Counted from the stretch's first letter, positions 8,543-16,629 are shown. The stretch is DNA of 64,000 nucleotides from Nocardia sp. NBC_00403 (GCF_036046055.1 NZ_CP107939.1:2356001-2420000), one strand, 5' to 3'. Made by a program: numbers and translations. The notes: a model not told the origin generated them from the sequence alone.

Positions 8543-8586
8543 TGTCAGGTCGGTATCAGGTCCTTATCGGCCGGGCTGGCGACAGT
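8543..8586 (+). promoter_or_regulatory. SARP-type operator and promoter of the P450 operon
   Basis: Three 11-bp units start at 8543 (TGTCAGGTCGG), 8554 (TATCAGGTCCT) and 8565 (TATCGGC...). The -10-like GACAGT at 8581 lies 16 nt from the start of the last unit, as at 2754/2770. The flank GAACACCGTGTCAG is shared with the array at 2712-2725. Transcription would begin near the ATG at 8593, so the mRNA may be leaderless. Confidence 0.7.
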
Positions 8587-8592
8587 GTTCAT

Positions 8593-8706
8593 ATGAATAG
8601 TTCAGCAATTGCAGCTTCTGGCCTGCGGAAGGCGTACAGGGACAAGACGATCCTCGATGGCTTTTACGGCGTGCGCTTCCTCCCGGTCACCTGGGAGGAG
8701 GGGTAA
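8593..8706 (+). pseudogene. 37-codon chimera: ABC-ATPase N-terminus joined to a P450 C-terminus
   Basis: The frame starts like a DrrA-type exporter ATPase (AIAASGLRKAYRDKTILDG) and then changes abruptly to FYGVRFLPVTWEEG. The last part matches the C-terminal end of the neighbouring P450 (IYGVHELPVTWTE). This reads as an in-frame deletion scar that removed most of an ABC gene and of an older P450 gene. It sits directly behind the SARP-type promoter and four bases before the ferredoxin, so it is still transcribed and translated in all likelihood. A function for the small product is not evident. Confidence 0.7.
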
Positions 8707-8709
8707 CTG

Positions 8710-8910
8710 ATGGAACTCGAGGTGGACCGGGAGCGCTGCATCGGCGCCGGCATGTGCGCACTGACCGCCCCCGGAGTATTCGACCAGGACACCGAGGACG
8801 GCCGGGTGGTGCCGCTGGACCTCACACCCGCGCCCGAGCGGGAGCCGGCCGTCCGAGAGGCCGCCCAGGTGTGCCCGTCCGGCGCGATCACCATCGTCTC
8901 CGACGACTAG
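8710..8910 (+). CDS. Small [3Fe-4S]-type ferredoxin
   Basis: 66 residues with the P450-partner ferredoxin pattern: RCIGAGMCALTAPGVF near the N-terminus and AAQVCPSGAITIV near the C-terminus. Three cysteines fit a [3Fe-4S] cluster. Such ferredoxins pass electrons from an NAD(P)H reductase to a bacterial P450. The gene starts four bases after the chimera and 41 bp before the P450, so it is in the same operon. No ferredoxin reductase gene is present in the window. Confidence 0.9.
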   Translation: MELEVDRERCIGAGMCALTAPGVFDQDTEDGRVVPLDLTPAPEREPAVREAAQVCPSGAITIVSDD

Positions 8911-8951
8911 ACCATGTCTCCGGCGCAACAACCGCTACGAAAGGAAAACCG

Positions 8952-10178
8952 ATGACTCACACGGTTCCCATCCCCAACGGCCTCCCCTTGGAGCGCAATG
9001 CGGGCCCCTTCGACCCGCCCCGCGAGATCACCCGGCTGCGCGAGGCTCGCCCTGTCAGTCCCATGGTCTTCCCCGACGGTCACGAAGGCTGGCTCGTCAC
9101 CGGCTACGACGCGGTCCGCCGGCTCATGGCCGACACCCGGTTCAGCTCCCGCCAGGACATCGGCGTTGTCCACGTGCCGTACGAGACCCCCGGTATGCCC
9201 GTCGCCACCGAGCCGTCCCCGCAGCTGCCGGGCTTGTTCATCGCCATGGACCCGCCGGACCACACCCGGCTGCGACGCAAGCTCACCGGCGCTTTCACCG
9301 TAAGACGCATGAAAATGCTCGAAGAGCAGATCATCGACATCGCCGAGCGGCAACTGGACGCGATGGCGCGCCTTACCCCGCCGGTCGACCTGGTCAAGGA
9401 GTTCGCGCTGCCGGTGCCTTCGCTGGTGATCTGCGAACTGCTCGGTGTCCCCTACGCGGACCGGGAGAACTTCCAGGTCAACTCCGCCAAGTTCTTGGTC
9501 AAGGACCAGTCGCTCGACGAGAAGATGGCCGCGTTCGGCGCAATGACCACGTACCTGGCCGAACTGGTCACGCACAAGCGCGCCGCCCCTGGCGAAGACA
9601 TACTGTCCGACCTGGCCCGCCATGACGACCTCAGCATCGAGGAGCTGACCGGCATCGCCTTCCTGCTGCTGCTCGCGGGCCATGAGACCACCGCCAACAT
9701 GCTGGCACTGGGCACCTTCGCGCTCCTCGAGTACCCCGACCAGCTGGCCGAACTGCGCGCTGAACCGGAGCTGGTCCCCGATGCTGTCGAGGAACTCATG
9801 CGCTACCTGTCCGTTGCCGATATCTTCTATCGCTACGCCACGGAGGACATCGAACTCGGCGGTGAAACAATCGGCAAGGGATCGACTGTCGTTGTCTCAT
9901 TGCTGGCCGCCAACCACGACCCCCAGCGCTTCGACAACCCCGACACCCTGGATATCCACCGCAAGGCCCGCGGTCACCTGTCCTTCGGCCACGGTGTCCA
10001 TCAATGCCTCGGCCAGCAGCTGGCCCGCATCGAGATGCGCGCCGGTTTCGACGGACTGCTGCGTCGCTTCCCGACCCTCGAGCTCGCCATTCCCGCCGAC
10101 GAGGTCAAACTCAAGACCGACATGAATATCTACGGCGTCCACGAACTGCCGGTCACCTGGACGGAAACGGCCCGGTAG
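8952..10178 (+). CDS. Cytochrome P450
   Basis: 408 residues, the normal length of a soluble bacterial P450. The I-helix oxygen-activation motif AGHETT lies near residue 240. ELMRYLS-like K-helix sequence follows, and the heme-binding loop FGHGVHQCLG near residue 350 supplies the Cys ligand. It resembles CYP105-like monooxygenases of actinomycetes, but the substrate cannot be read from sequence. GAAAGGAAAA precedes ATG 8952. It forms an operon with the ferredoxin under the SARP-type promoter, which suggests inducible oxidation of a xenobiotic or a secondary metabolite. Confidence 0.9.
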   Translation: MTHTVPIPNGLPLERNAGPFDPPREITRLREARPVSPMVFPDGHEGWLVTGYDAVRRLMADTRFSSRQDIGVVHVPYETPGMPVATEPSPQLPGLFIAMDPPDHTRLRRKLTGAFTVRRMKMLEEQIIDIAERQLDAMARLTPPVDLVKEFALPVPSLVICELLGVPYADRENFQVNSAKFLVKDQSLDEKMAAFGAMTTYLAELVTHKRAAPGEDILSDLARHDDLSIEELTGIAFLLLLAGHETTANMLALGTFALLEYPDQLAELRAEPELVPDAVEELMRYLSVADIFYRYATEDIELGGETIGKGSTVVVSLLAANHDPQRFDNPDTLDIHRKARGHLSFGHGVHQCLGQQLARIEMRAGFDGLLRRFPTLELAIPADEVKLKTDMNIYGVHELPVTWTETAR

Positions 10179-10219
10179 AACCGTCGGGCGAGCGCGTCAC
10201 CTGGGTGGGAACGCCTTCA

Positions 10220-10284
10220 GGGCCTGTCTTGTGGATCATTCCGGCGAGCGGCGAAGCCTCACCGCGGTTCCACAGGACATGCCC
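10220..10284. repeat. Inverted repeat behind the P450
   Basis: GGGCCTGTCTTGTGGA (10220-10235) pairs with 10269-10284 at 14 of 16 positions, with a 33-nt loop. It lies 42 bp after the P450 stop codon. It could be a transcript-end hairpin or a small insertion-sequence relic; there is no T-tract and no direct repeat beside it. Confidence 0.5.
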
Positions 10285-10430
10285 TAGCGGATACCGGAAA
10301 AGCGCACTGACAGAACGCCTTGGCGTGGCGCGCTTCCCAGCCGAGGGGCTAGATCGACGGGTCATCGACGTACGCTGAAACTCAGCTCCTTCGGGCAATT
10401 CTTGTCGTATCCAGCAAAGAGGACCCCGGC

Positions 10431-11096
10431 ATGAACGAACGATCTCAGGACTGGCTGTACACCGTGTCCCGCGATCACCAGAACATCGTGCTGACGAAGA
10501 CTCCACTGGTCTCGTACCCCTTCGGGCGATTGAATGATTCGGAAACATCGGCCGGCGAAGGCGCCGCCGCGCATCCAGCGGCCGCCGGCAATCGTGTCTA
10601 CGTGGACGATCCACGAGTCATACATGGCCGAGTGAGCCCGCTCCCGGCGGCGGATACTACTGCCAGCGCTGCGCAGGCAACACCGTCAGCGGACCAGCAG
10701 TACACCAATGATTCGCTGCCGTCGTCTCCAGAAGAGAACGGTCATGCCCAGGAGCGGAACCACACAGTATCTCCGGCAGCTATGGCCGAAGATACCTCTG
10801 TATATGACATCGATCCGATGCCGCAGGTGCAAGCGGTTGTGAATGTCCGCAAGTACATACTCAGCCGCAATTCCGACTCCGGTAAGTCCGCACCGGGACA
10901 GTTGGTGGCCGAGCGGCTCAGTGTGGGCTGGATCGTGTACACACCCGCAATTGGGCGTCATCGCGGCGATGAAGACCGCTTCTACTACGTTGCGGACGAT
11001 GGGGAACTCGAAGAAACGTCCTCTTCCGTCAATCGATCGGAATACATCAAATCTTTCGAACAGCGGTTCAGGCAACGCCGGGCCCTGTTCGGGTAG
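10431..11096 (+). CDS. Hypothetical protein of the toxin-immunity neighbourhood
   Basis: 221 residues. The first 35 or so are ordinary, the middle (about 40-130) is low in complexity and rich in Ser, Ala, Pro and Thr, and the C-terminal 90 residues look globular with several aromatic residues (LSVGWIVYTPAIG, DRFYYVADDGELEE). I do not recognise a family. The size and mixed charge of the C-terminal part would fit an immunity-like protein, but that is a guess from its position. GAGG precedes ATG 10431 at a suitable distance. Confidence 0.5.
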   Translation: MNERSQDWLYTVSRDHQNIVLTKTPLVSYPFGRLNDSETSAGEGAAAHPAAAGNRVYVDDPRVIHGRVSPLPAADTTASAAQATPSADQQYTNDSLPSSPEENGHAQERNHTVSPAAMAEDTSVYDIDPMPQVQAVVNVRKYILSRNSDSGKSAPGQLVAERLSVGWIVYTPAIGRHRGDEDRFYYVADDGELEETSSSVNRSEYIKSFEQRFRQRRALFG

Positions 11097-11166
11097 GGCG
11101 ATACATCGCGGTGCCGACAGCCTTTTGTCTCGCGGACCGGTCGAGAAAATCGGTCTCCGGTTGCGT

Positions 11167-11964
11167 TCAGCTCGTCCGGCGTGGACTTGCTGCGAGCTCG
11201 ATTCGCTGGGCAAGAGCGGTGCAGTCGATTGGTTGGGTCGTGTCGACTACGAGTGTGGGTGTGATGCCGAGTGGCTCGGCTTGCTCGGCCCACACCTGCC
11301 AGTCGTCGACCAGGTGCTGCTGGTCCTGATACAGGGCTGGACGGCGTCTGCTCGCATAGCGGGCCCTTGCTACCTCGGCTGGGACGTTGCACCACACCTC
11401 GACAGCGCGGTCGGCCCGCGTCTGTTCGATGCCTGCCTCGGCGAATGGCAAGTCGCGTGGTTTGAACCACCACGAGTCGATGACAATGGTTGTCGGTGTT
11501 GCCCGCGCGAGTGCCCACACCGCGTCCATGGCGATCCCGCCGATTGCGGGGATGACGACCATATCGTCGATACAGTCGGCCAGTGCCTCCTTCACGACGT
11601 CCTTGGACAGGAACTGGGCCCCCAGCGTTGCGGCCAATGACCGGCCCAGCGTCGATTTGCCCGAGCCCGGCAATCCGTTGACCAGCACCAGAAGTTTGTC
11701 CACCGGGACATCATGACGAGGGCAGGCGGGGTGAATGAAGTAGCCGTTCCCGACATCGCTCATCACGACCTCTCCCACGTAACCGTAGAACGTGATCAGG
11801 TCGGCAGCGGCGATGGGAACGGCAGTCAGCTGACCTGTCGGATCCCCATCAGCCTTGTCAGCGAGACGAACCTTGTTCTCACCCGCTGGGTAGCCGAACC
11901 TCGCCTCGAACGAGGTGGACAACGTCTCCAATTCGGTCGCGAACTCGGCGCACCGCTGTGACAA
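11167..11964 (-). CDS. P-loop kinase with SMI1/KNR4-like N-terminal region
   Basis: 265 residues. The N-terminal 90 residues end in FYGYVGEVVMSDVGNGYFIH, a pattern seen in SMI1/KNR4 (SUKH) proteins, many of which act as immunity proteins. From residue 92 on it is a small-molecule kinase of the zeta-toxin/APS-kinase-like type: LLVLVNGLPGSGKSTLG (P-loop) and TTIVIDSWWF (Walker B). The C-terminus LVVDTTQPIDCTALAQRIE is typical of these kinases. The substrate is unknown. A duplicated tail of this gene is found at 2361-2490. The gene is convergent with 10431-11096 and lies beside the WXG100/toxin genes. Confidence 0.75.
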   Translation of the reverse strand: MSQRCAEFATELETLSTSFEARFGYPAGENKVRLADKADGDPTGQLTAVPIAAADLITFYGYVGEVVMSDVGNGYFIHPACPRHDVPVDKLLVLVNGLPGSGKSTLGRSLAATLGAQFLSKDVVKEALADCIDDMVVIPAIGGIAMDAVWALARATPTTIVIDSWWFKPRDLPFAEAGIEQTRADRAVEVWCNVPAEVARARYASRRRPALYQDQQHLVDDWQVWAEQAEPLGITPTLVVDTTQPIDCTALAQRIELAASPRRTS

Positions 11965-12140
11965 CTAGTTCCCGGTCATCTCCGCCCGGCTCATCGGCCC
12001 GAATCATTGCACGATGTGGCAGGTCGACGTCGCCCAGCGAGGAAGCCTACGTGCGAAATCTATTCCGGCACAACGAAGAACCGGCTGGTAGAGTTCGGAG
12101 TTATGAGTGCTCCAGGGGGACACCTGGTTCCGGCCAAGCG

Positions 12141-12443
12141 TTGTCAGTCGTTCCTGATCAAGTCCGTGACGTCGGTACCTACGTGTTCGGTCTCGCCGAT
12201 GCTCTCGGAGCGGCGCTCGACTCCGCTGCTCGTGAGGTCGAATCCCTGACAACAAGCAGTTGGACCGGCGACGCGGCCACCGGTTTCAATACCGGGTGGA
12301 ATGAAGTCAGCGACGGCGGCAGGCAGATCATCTCCGCCCTCACGGGACTGGCCGAGAAGCTCGGTGTCACGGCCGAAACCTACCAGCGCCGTGACGAATC
12401 CAATGCGGGTGCCCTATCCAACTCCAGCCTCGATCTGCCGTAA
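12141..12443 (+). CDS. WXG100-family protein (EsxA/B-like), first of a pair
   Basis: From TTG 12141 the product has exactly 100 residues, the family size, with SWTGDAATGF as the WXG turn near residue 40 between two helices. WXG100 proteins are helical-hairpin substrates of type VII (ESX) secretion. The start is uncertain. An ATG at 12104 in another frame begins MSAPGGHLV, a plausible N-terminus for such a protein, so a small frameshift or indel in the first codons is possible. The next gene starts 6 bp after the stop codon. Confidence 0.7.
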   Translation: MSVVPDQVRDVGTYVFGLADALGAALDSAAREVESLTTSSWTGDAATGFNTGWNEVSDGGRQIISALTGLAEKLGVTAETYQRRDESNAGALSNSSLDLP

Positions 12444-12448
12444 CTGTC

Positions 12449-12751
12449 GTGACCAATCCTTTCGCCGTCGACCTCGACGAACTAGAGCAGATCATTGCCC
12501 GGCTGTCCGGGTTGGCCGCGTTTATCGCCGACCACCTGGATGAAATCGACAACCGGATCGCGACCCTGCGCGGCACGGGGTGGGAAGGTATTGCCGCACA
12601 GGCGTATTCGGATGCCCATCAGCAGTGGATTTCGGGTGCGCGGGAGTTCGCAGAAGGCATCCGCGACATGAGCGACGCGGCAAAGTCGGCCCACGGGGCG
12701 TATTCCGAAGCTGCGGAGGTTAACTCCAAGATGATGCGGGGCGAGTCGTAG
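12449..12751 (+). CDS. WXG100-family protein, second of a pair
   Basis: 100 residues from GTG 12449, with TGWEGIAAQAYSDAH as the WXG turn near residue 45 and an upstream helix ELEQIIARLSGLAAFIADHL. It probably forms a helical-hairpin heterodimer with the preceding protein. Its TAG stop directly abuts the GTG of the toxin-like gene, so the three genes are translationally coupled. No ESX ATPase or membrane component lies in this window, so secretion would use a system encoded elsewhere. Confidence 0.85.
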   Translation: MTNPFAVDLDELEQIIARLSGLAAFIADHLDEIDNRIATLRGTGWEGIAAQAYSDAHQQWISGAREFAEGIRDMSDAAKSAHGAYSEAAEVNSKMMRGES

Positions 12752-14017
12752 GTGGCCGTCAACATCGATCCACAGACTTACTACGACGCCGCTGCCAAGT
12801 GCGGGAAGGTGAACAGTGCGGTCCTTTCCGCACTGTCGACGCTATGGAACTCGCTGCAGGATTCCGGGCAGATGGCGGGCAGTTATGACAAGGTGGCCCG
12901 TTGGGCTGCCGACTATGACGAGAACACAGCGGATCTTCTCAGCACCTGCGCGTCGTTGTCGAACGCTCTCGCCAATTTCTCCAACATTCTGAACACTGCG
13001 GGAAACAATTGGGTTTACTCGAACTGGAAGGCGAATCCGGACCCGGCGAAAGGCGCCGCGCCCTCGCAGCCCTTCCATGTTCCGCAGGGTATTGCGTTCC
13101 AAAACGACATCAGCCCGCCGCCGTCAGCTTTCGGCGGCTCCGCCAAAGGGCTTGATACCAGCGTGCCCGGCCTGTTGGATCAGATCGGATACACGGTGCC
13201 GAACGGCGACACCGATCGCGTGAAATCCGCCGCGGACGCTTGGAAGAAATTCGCCGAATCCCCGGCCGTCAAGAACGCGCAGGCTGATATCAAGGCGATC
13301 ATCACCGACATCCACTCGGCCAAAACCGATGCACCGGATATTGCTGATGTTGAGGCCCACCTCACCACCTTGTCCAACGGCGCAGCCGCCATCGCGTCGG
13401 TATCGGTGGCTCTTTCCGGGTCGGTCGGTGATCATCACACGAATCTGGTGGCGTTCAGGTCGGACCTGGACGGTCACGTCAGCAGCTTGATGAAGGAGCT
13501 GTTCTGGATTGCGGCCGGCACGGTGGCCGTGATTGCCTTGACCGAGATCCTGACGGTGGGTCTGGCAACCCTGGGCCCCGCCGAAGCCGAGGCCGCCGCC
13601 GGGACTACCGCCGGGGCAGCTGCGATCGGCGCCGCTGCGACGCGGATTCGTAACCTATGGAACATCTGTAGATTGTTCCAGGCCCTCGAGGTCGGCGTGG
13701 GAATAGCCGCAGCCGTGAACGCTGCTCATCCTCTCGATATTCAAACATCGTTGGACGACATAGCATCACTTGTCGCCGCTAGTGTCGCCGGTGTTTTCGT
13801 CGCCGAAATGGCGAAGGGTGGAAAGCAGCGAGTGGCCGACTCGGGAATTGAGAACGAGATGCGTGCGCTGATTCAATCCGGTGCTGCCACCGGCGCTTGC
13901 GAGGCTCTAGCGAAGCTGTGGGACGAGGCAGACGGCGATGCCAAGCGGCGACAGCGGATCAAGAAAACGCAGAAGCAGTACGATTGCCGCCACTCCAGTG
14001 GCGGCGGTGGGCGATAG
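12752..14017 (+). CDS. Large WXG/LXG-like protein with a candidate C-terminal toxin domain
   Basis: 421 residues from GTG 12752. Residues 1-95 form a WXG-like helical N-terminus (KVNSAVLSALSTLWNSLQDS). The middle is helical, with a hydrophobic pair around 249-275 (FWIAAGTVAVIALTEILTVG) and another around 300-345. The last 60 residues change character and end in RIKKTQKQYDCRHSSGG, a compact basic domain of the kind seen at the ends of polymorphic toxins. It lies behind two WXG100 genes and before a HEAT-repeat gene. This is the usual layout of an ESX-exported toxin with its partners. The toxic activity itself is inferred. Confidence 0.7.
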   Translation: MAVNIDPQTYYDAAAKCGKVNSAVLSALSTLWNSLQDSGQMAGSYDKVARWAADYDENTADLLSTCASLSNALANFSNILNTAGNNWVYSNWKANPDPAKGAAPSQPFHVPQGIAFQNDISPPPSAFGGSAKGLDTSVPGLLDQIGYTVPNGDTDRVKSAADAWKKFAESPAVKNAQADIKAIITDIHSAKTDAPDIADVEAHLTTLSNGAAAIASVSVALSGSVGDHHTNLVAFRSDLDGHVSSLMKELFWIAAGTVAVIALTEILTVGLATLGPAEAEAAAGTTAGAAAIGAAATRIRNLWNICRLFQALEVGVGIAAAVNAAHPLDIQTSLDDIASLVAASVAGVFVAEMAKGGKQRVADSGIENEMRALIQSGAATGACEALAKLWDEADGDAKRRQRIKKTQKQYDCRHSSGGGGR

Positions 14018-14076
14018 GCACAGCGGTGTCTGAGTAGTCCACTCAAATCGACCGTGATCGAAGAATGTGAGGACAG

Positions 14077-14877
14077 GTGGACGGCGGAAGTTCCCCGCTC
14101 GATTCGGCGCTGATGTCAGGTGATCCTGATCGGCAGGTCGGTGCGTTGATAGAATTGATCAAGCTCGGTGATGGTGCGGCTGTTGCCGACATTCTGCCGC
14201 TTGTCGGTTCGCGTGATGTCGCCGTTCGTAGTGAAGCGGTGCGGGCAATCGGATACCTGGGTGTGGCGCAGGTTCCGGTTGTCGGTCCGGTGCTGGTGCG
14301 GATGCTGTCGGATTCGGACGAGATGGTTCGCAACGAAGCGGCCGAGGCGCTCGGCATCGTTCGGTACGATCTCGCGGTCGACGTGCTCGTGGACCTGCTG
14401 CGCACCGAGACGTCGTGGCTGGTTCGCGCTTCGATCTCCGAGGCGTTGGGGGGCTATCCGGGGCGGGCGACCGCCGCACTGGTCGGGCGTGTGCGCGACG
14501 TTGAAGAACTCGGTTCGGTGCGGCGGTACGCGATTGGTTCACTGGGTCGTACCGGTGACCTGGGGCGTGCTGAAATGTCCGCTCTTGCTGAGGAATTCGG
14601 ATTGGACGAGGAGATCGGACCGCAATTGCGAATCGCCGCCTATCGGTCAGGCGATCGATCGCAGTTAGAGGGGCTCACTCGCGACGCAGCTCGAATGGAA
14701 GAGGACGAATCGGCCCGCTTCCTCAACGACGTAGAGGATATGTTGCGGCCCCCGGTACCACCGACTTTGTCGGAGGACTCCATGCTCATCATGACCATCC
14801 TCGATCTGGTCGCGATGCGCTGGCCGCTGTACTCGCGGCAGGCCAGGCATATCCGCGACCAGCTGCCGACAGCTTGA
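14077..14877 (+). CDS. HEAT-repeat protein, candidate immunity protein
   Basis: 266 residues from GTG 14077 after GAGGACAG. It contains at least four HEAT-like helical repeats of about 30 residues, for instance DVAVRSEAVRAIGYLGVAQ, DEMVRNEAAEALGIVRYDL and WLVRASISEALGGY. HEAT repeats form a protein-binding solenoid. It lies 59 bp behind the toxin-like gene in the same direction. Immunity proteins for contact-dependent or ESX toxins often occupy this position, and HEAT-repeat immunity proteins are known, so neutralisation of the upstream protein is the best guess. No experiment supports it here. Confidence 0.65.
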   Translation: MDGGSSPLDSALMSGDPDRQVGALIELIKLGDGAAVADILPLVGSRDVAVRSEAVRAIGYLGVAQVPVVGPVLVRMLSDSDEMVRNEAAEALGIVRYDLAVDVLVDLLRTETSWLVRASISEALGGYPGRATAALVGRVRDVEELGSVRRYAIGSLGRTGDLGRAEMSALAEEFGLDEEIGPQLRIAAYRSGDRSQLEGLTRDAARMEEDESARFLNDVEDMLRPPVPPTLSEDSMLIMTILDLVAMRWPLYSRQARHIRDQLPTA

Positions 14878-15000
14878 CCCAGCGGGCAGCTCGCTGTCGA
14901 TTTCCACCTCACTTGTCACATATCGACCATGTCGATCTCACCGCTGGTGACGAATATGACCGGTATGCGACAACGGCCCTGTAGTCACAACCAGCGAAGA

Positions 15001-15018
15001 TCAGGGTGTTTCCTGATG
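15001..15018 (+). promoter_or_regulatory. Motif shared by the two PspC-gene promoters (copy 2)
   Basis: TCAGGGT-N6-TGATG, 36 bp before the kinase ATG at 15054. It matches the motif before the PspC gene at 812. The 14878-15000 stretch just before it holds no gene. Confidence 0.5.
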
Positions 15019-15053
15019 GTCGGGTGTCGGTGGGGCGTGCCAGTATCGAAAGC

Positions 15054-16478
15054 ATGTACCCGCCTGTGCCCGCGTTCGATGCTGCCCGTGGGTTCGATGC
15101 TGCCCGGGGATATGACCCTGCTCGGGGGTTCGACCCTGGTCGGGGATTCGGCGTGCCCGGCGGATCGGGGTCGATACCGGTGTTCGATCCCAGGCTGTCG
15201 CCGTATCCGCGGCTGGTGCGGCGCTCGGGTGGGCGGATTGTCGGCGGGGTAGCGGGCGGTATCGCCGATCACTTCGGGATCGACGTTTTCAAGGTGCGGA
15301 TGGCATTTGTGCTGCTGTCTGCGTTGGCCGGGGCGGGCATCGTCGGCTATGGGTTGTTGTGGATCTTCACCCCGGGCGGTGCGGATGCGGCTCGGCCTTC
15401 CGGTGCGGAGCGCCGGCAGGGGATCGGGCTCGCGCTGCTCGGGATCGGGCTGGCGGTCGCGGTGTCGTGGCTGCTCAGCGGGACCGCGGCGAAGGTGATC
15501 ATGCCGATCGTGGTGGTTGCGGTCGGTGCGGCGCTGGTGTGGCGCGAATACGACACCGATGGTCCGCGGTCGCTGCTCGGGCTGCCCGCGCGTCCGTCGG
15601 TGGTGACCTGGTCGCGCATCGTCGCGGGGGTCACGCTGATCGTGCTCGGACTCGGTGTGGTGGTGCTGGCCAGGATCGATCTGAGTTCCCTCGGGTCCGC
15701 GCTGATCGCGGTGGCGGTCACCTTGGTGGGGGCCGGTCTGCTGACGGTGCCGCTGTGGCTGCGCATGATGCGGGCGCTGAATGCCGAACGCGCGGCCCGT
15801 ATCCGCAATGAGGAACGCGAGGAGATCGCATCGCACCTGCACGATTCGGTGTTGCAGACCCTGGCCCTCATCCAGCGGCAGGCCGACGACCCGCAGGAGG
15901 TGGCCCGGCTGGCCCGCGGCCAGGAACGCGAACTGCGGAAGTGGCTTTTCGAGGATGCCGGCCCCGCGCAGTCGAGTTTGGCCGCGGCCTTGCGCACGAT
16001 CGCGGGTGAAGTAGAGGACCAGCACGGGGTGAAGGTCACCCCGGTGACCGTCGGGGATGTCTCGATGGATCCCGGCGACACCGGAGCGGGCCTTCCCAAG
16101 GAGCATTTCACCGCCCTGCTCGGCGCGAGCCGGGAGGCCCTGGTGAACGCGGCCAAGCATGCCGGAGTCCCGGATATCGACCTGTTCGCGGAGACCGAGC
16201 CACACCAGGTGAGTGTCTTCGTGCGCGACCGCGGCGCCGGGTTCGATATCGCGGCCATCCCGCAGGATCGGCAGGGTCTGGCGAAATCCATCCGCGGCCG
16301 GATCGAACGACGCGGCGGGCAGGTGGAGATTCTGTCGAACCCCGGCCGGGGCACCGAGGTGCGGATCATCATGCCGCGCAATGACTCCGGTGGTCACGAC
16401 GATCAGGATGACGCGTCCGCGCCGACCGCTGCCGAAATGGCAGACCGGGTTCGGCAGCCGGTGCATCCCGGAAAGTGA
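15054..16478 (+). CDS. PspC-domain sensor histidine kinase
   Basis: 474 residues. An N-terminal spacer with FDAARG-type repeats precedes a PspC domain (about 60-115: RLVRRSGGRIVGGVAGGIAD). Four to five membrane helices follow up to about residue 240. The HisKA_3 box EIASHLHDSVLQTLALIQRQ puts the phospho-accepting His near residue 263. The HATPase part shows the N box (SREALVNAAKHAG, about 359) and G box (RDRGAGFD, about 394). ATG 15054 is chosen over an upstream in-frame ATG because the promoter motif lies before it. The LuxR-type regulator follows 151 bp later and is the likely partner. It probably senses envelope stress. Confidence 0.9.
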   Translation: MYPPVPAFDAARGFDAARGYDPARGFDPGRGFGVPGGSGSIPVFDPRLSPYPRLVRRSGGRIVGGVAGGIADHFGIDVFKVRMAFVLLSALAGAGIVGYGLLWIFTPGGADAARPSGAERRQGIGLALLGIGLAVAVSWLLSGTAAKVIMPIVVVAVGAALVWREYDTDGPRSLLGLPARPSVVTWSRIVAGVTLIVLGLGVVVLARIDLSSLGSALIAVAVTLVGAGLLTVPLWLRMMRALNAERAARIRNEEREEIASHLHDSVLQTLALIQRQADDPQEVARLARGQERELRKWLFEDAGPAQSSLAAALRTIAGEVEDQHGVKVTPVTVGDVSMDPGDTGAGLPKEHFTALLGASREALVNAAKHAGVPDIDLFAETEPHQVSVFVRDRGAGFDIAAIPQDRQGLAKSIRGRIERRGGQVEILSNPGRGTEVRIIMPRNDSGGHDDQDDASAPTAAEMADRVRQPVHPGK

Positions 16479-16629
16479 CCCAGTCCGCGCGGTTGGTGTG
16501 TCGATTGTCGCGGATGGATCAGGAAGCCCGGGGGTCCGGGTGAGTCTTGTGGTACCGATTGAGTGCGGGCAGCCCGAGAGTGGCCGGCAGTCAGGGTGGG
16601 CGATCCACCGACAGGTAGAGGAGAAGTAG

